Part shown: positions 63,277 to 64,000 of the stretch, one piece after another
How the letters are laid out: each line of letters opens with the position of its first letter
How positions within the stretch are numbered: position 1 is the first letter of the stretch
Source: Paracoccaceae bacterium
GTDB lineage: Bacteria; Pseudomonadota; Alphaproteobacteria; Rhodobacterales; Rhodobacteraceae
DNA: 64,000 nt
Direction: 5' to 3'
NCBI GenBank assembly: GCA_022843025.1
Contig: JALHOL010000009.1
Coordinates: forward strand, 62,001 to 126,000
Notes under the pieces: generated by a model
Database searches by the model: none
Told to the model about the DNA's origin: nothing
What the model saw: only the letters and a program-made list of their open reading frames with translations
Made by a program: the position numbers and the translations under genes

Positions 63277-64000
63277 ATGACAAAGCCCCATATCCTGCAA
63301 GTCGGCCCGTATCCGGAATGGGATCAGGTTCCGCTGGATGCCGCCTTTCACATGCACCGATATTTCGAGGCCCCGGACAAGGCCGGGTTTCTGGCCGAGG
63401 TGGGACCGCAGATTCGTGGCATTGCCACGCGGGGCGAGCTTGGGGCCAATGCGGCGATGATCGCGGCCTGCCCGCAGCTTGAGGTGATCAGTGTCTATGG
63501 TGTGGGGTATGATGCGGTGGACCTTGCCGCCTGCCGCGCGCGGGGCATTCGCGTGACGAATACACCGGATGTGCTGACCAATGACGTGGCCGATCTTGGC
63601 GTGGCGATGATGCTGGTGCAATCGCGCGGCATGATCGGGGCAGAAGGCTGGGTGCGGGATGGGTCCTGGGCGGCGAAGGGGCTGTATCCGTTGCAGCGCC
63701 GCGTCTGGGGCAAGCGGGCGGGCGTGCTGGGCCTTGGCCGCATCGGGTTTGAGGTGGCAAAGCGGCTGGCGGGTTTCGATCTGGAGATCGCCTATTCGGA
63801 CGTGGGACCCAAGGATTATGCCAAGGGATGGGAGTTCATCGCCGATCCTGTGGCGCTGGCTGCGCGGTCGGATTTCCTGTTCGTGACGCTGGCCGCTTCG
63901 GCCGAGACGCGGCACATCGTGGGCGCGCGGGTGATCGAGGCGTTGGGGCCAGAGGGGATGCTGATCAATATCAGCCGCGCCTCCAACATTGACGAGGCGG
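63277..64000 (+). CDS. D-isomer-specific 2-hydroxyacid dehydrogenase, 3' end outside window
   Basis: 241 residues are visible, beginning MTKPHILQVGPYPEWDQVPL. The substrate domain has VISVYGVGYDAVDLAACR, followed by TNTPDVLTNDVADLGVAMML and the NAD-binding GVLGLGRIGFEVAKRLAG. The catalytic-arginine block appears as INISRASNIDEA, cut by the window end. Members include glyoxylate/hydroxypyruvate and 2-keto-gluconate reductases (GhrB/TkrA). Position next to gluconate genes supports 2-ketogluconate reduction. ATG at 63277, transcribed from the shared operator region. Confidence 0.88.
   Translation, partial: MTKPHILQVGPYPEWDQVPLDAAFHMHRYFEAPDKAGFLAEVGPQIRGIATRGELGANAAMIAACPQLEVISVYGVGYDAVDLAACRARGIRVTNTPDVLTNDVADLGVAMMLVQSRGMIGAEGWVRDGSWAAKGLYPLQRRVWGKRAGVLGLGRIGFEVAKRLAGFDLEIAYSDVGPKDYAKGWEFIADPVALAARSDFLFVTLAASAETRHIVGARVIEALGPEGMLINISRASNIDEA

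Overview
The window is a high-GC, densely coding stretch of an alphaproteobacterial chromosome, most probably from the Rhodobacteraceae (Rhodobacter/Cereibacter/Tabrizicola-like). The evidence is the codon bias, the gene families, and a TCA-cycle block ordered lpd-sucB-sucA-sucD-sucC ... mdh ... mcl2 ... mch ... sdhCDAB. From memory this matches the order in Rhodobacter sphaeroides. No insertion sequence, integrase, CRISPR array or rRNA was seen. There is one tRNA, tRNA-Ala(GGC).

Region 1 (1-28.7 kb) is an extracellular glycan and secondary-metabolite island. It holds two GT4-type glycosyltransferases, a polysaccharide deacetylase, a sugar-nucleotide epimerase, a methyltransferase, three family-2 glycosyltransferases, a WecG/TagA/CpsF glycosyltransferase, an O-antigen ligase/polymerase-like membrane protein and an ABC exporter. 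Next comes a four-gene minus-strand operon: PKS (KS-AT-KR-DH-ACP-TE), a hybrid NRPS (formyltransferase, C-like remnant, A domain split by a luciferase-like monooxygenase, PCP), a phosphopantetheinyl transferase and a secreted GHSL/SGNH-type protein. A second secreted SGNH-type protein lies at 4.2-5.1 kb. A short Wza-like export protein and an outer-membrane beta-barrel protein close the island, followed by a strong terminator. The mix of an assembly line that should build a small N-formylated acyl product with a full set of glycan genes is the least explained part of the window.

Region 2 (28.9-32.1 kb) carries the tRNA with an unusual repeated 5' leader, a TIGR02300 acidic protein, an M48/YgjP-type metalloprotease, a GntR/FCD regulator and an MFS transporter.

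Region 3 (32.2-55.5 kb) is central carbon metabolism. An apparent single minus-strand operon runs sucC, a periplasmic protein, sucD, a 50-aa membrane peptide, sucA, sucB, a MAPEG protein and lpd. It is followed by pepT, a methyltransferase, two secreted unknowns, mdh, a TauE-like permease, the ethylmalonyl-CoA pathway genes mcl2 and mch (with NnrU and DUF1737 genes between them), a DUF4344 zinc protease and sdhCDA-x-y-sdhB. Identical TGTGATCACA palindromes, paired exactly 21 bp apart, stand upstream of both the suc and sdh operons and point to a shared TCA regulator. A separate 12-bp-periodic GTGCA array occurs twice, before lpd and before pepT.

Region 4 (55.5-64 kb) has ugd (UDP-glucuronate supply), a lone DUF2793 phage-like gene, galE, and a gluconate/ketogluconate catabolic locus. 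That locus contains a LacI-type regulator, a small alpha-beta barrel protein, a 3-hydroxyisobutyrate-dehydrogenase-family oxidoreductase, gluconokinase and a gluconate 5-dehydrogenase-like SDR. These are divergent from a 2-hydroxyacid dehydrogenase cut by the window end, with a near-perfect GntR/LacI operator in the shared promoter.
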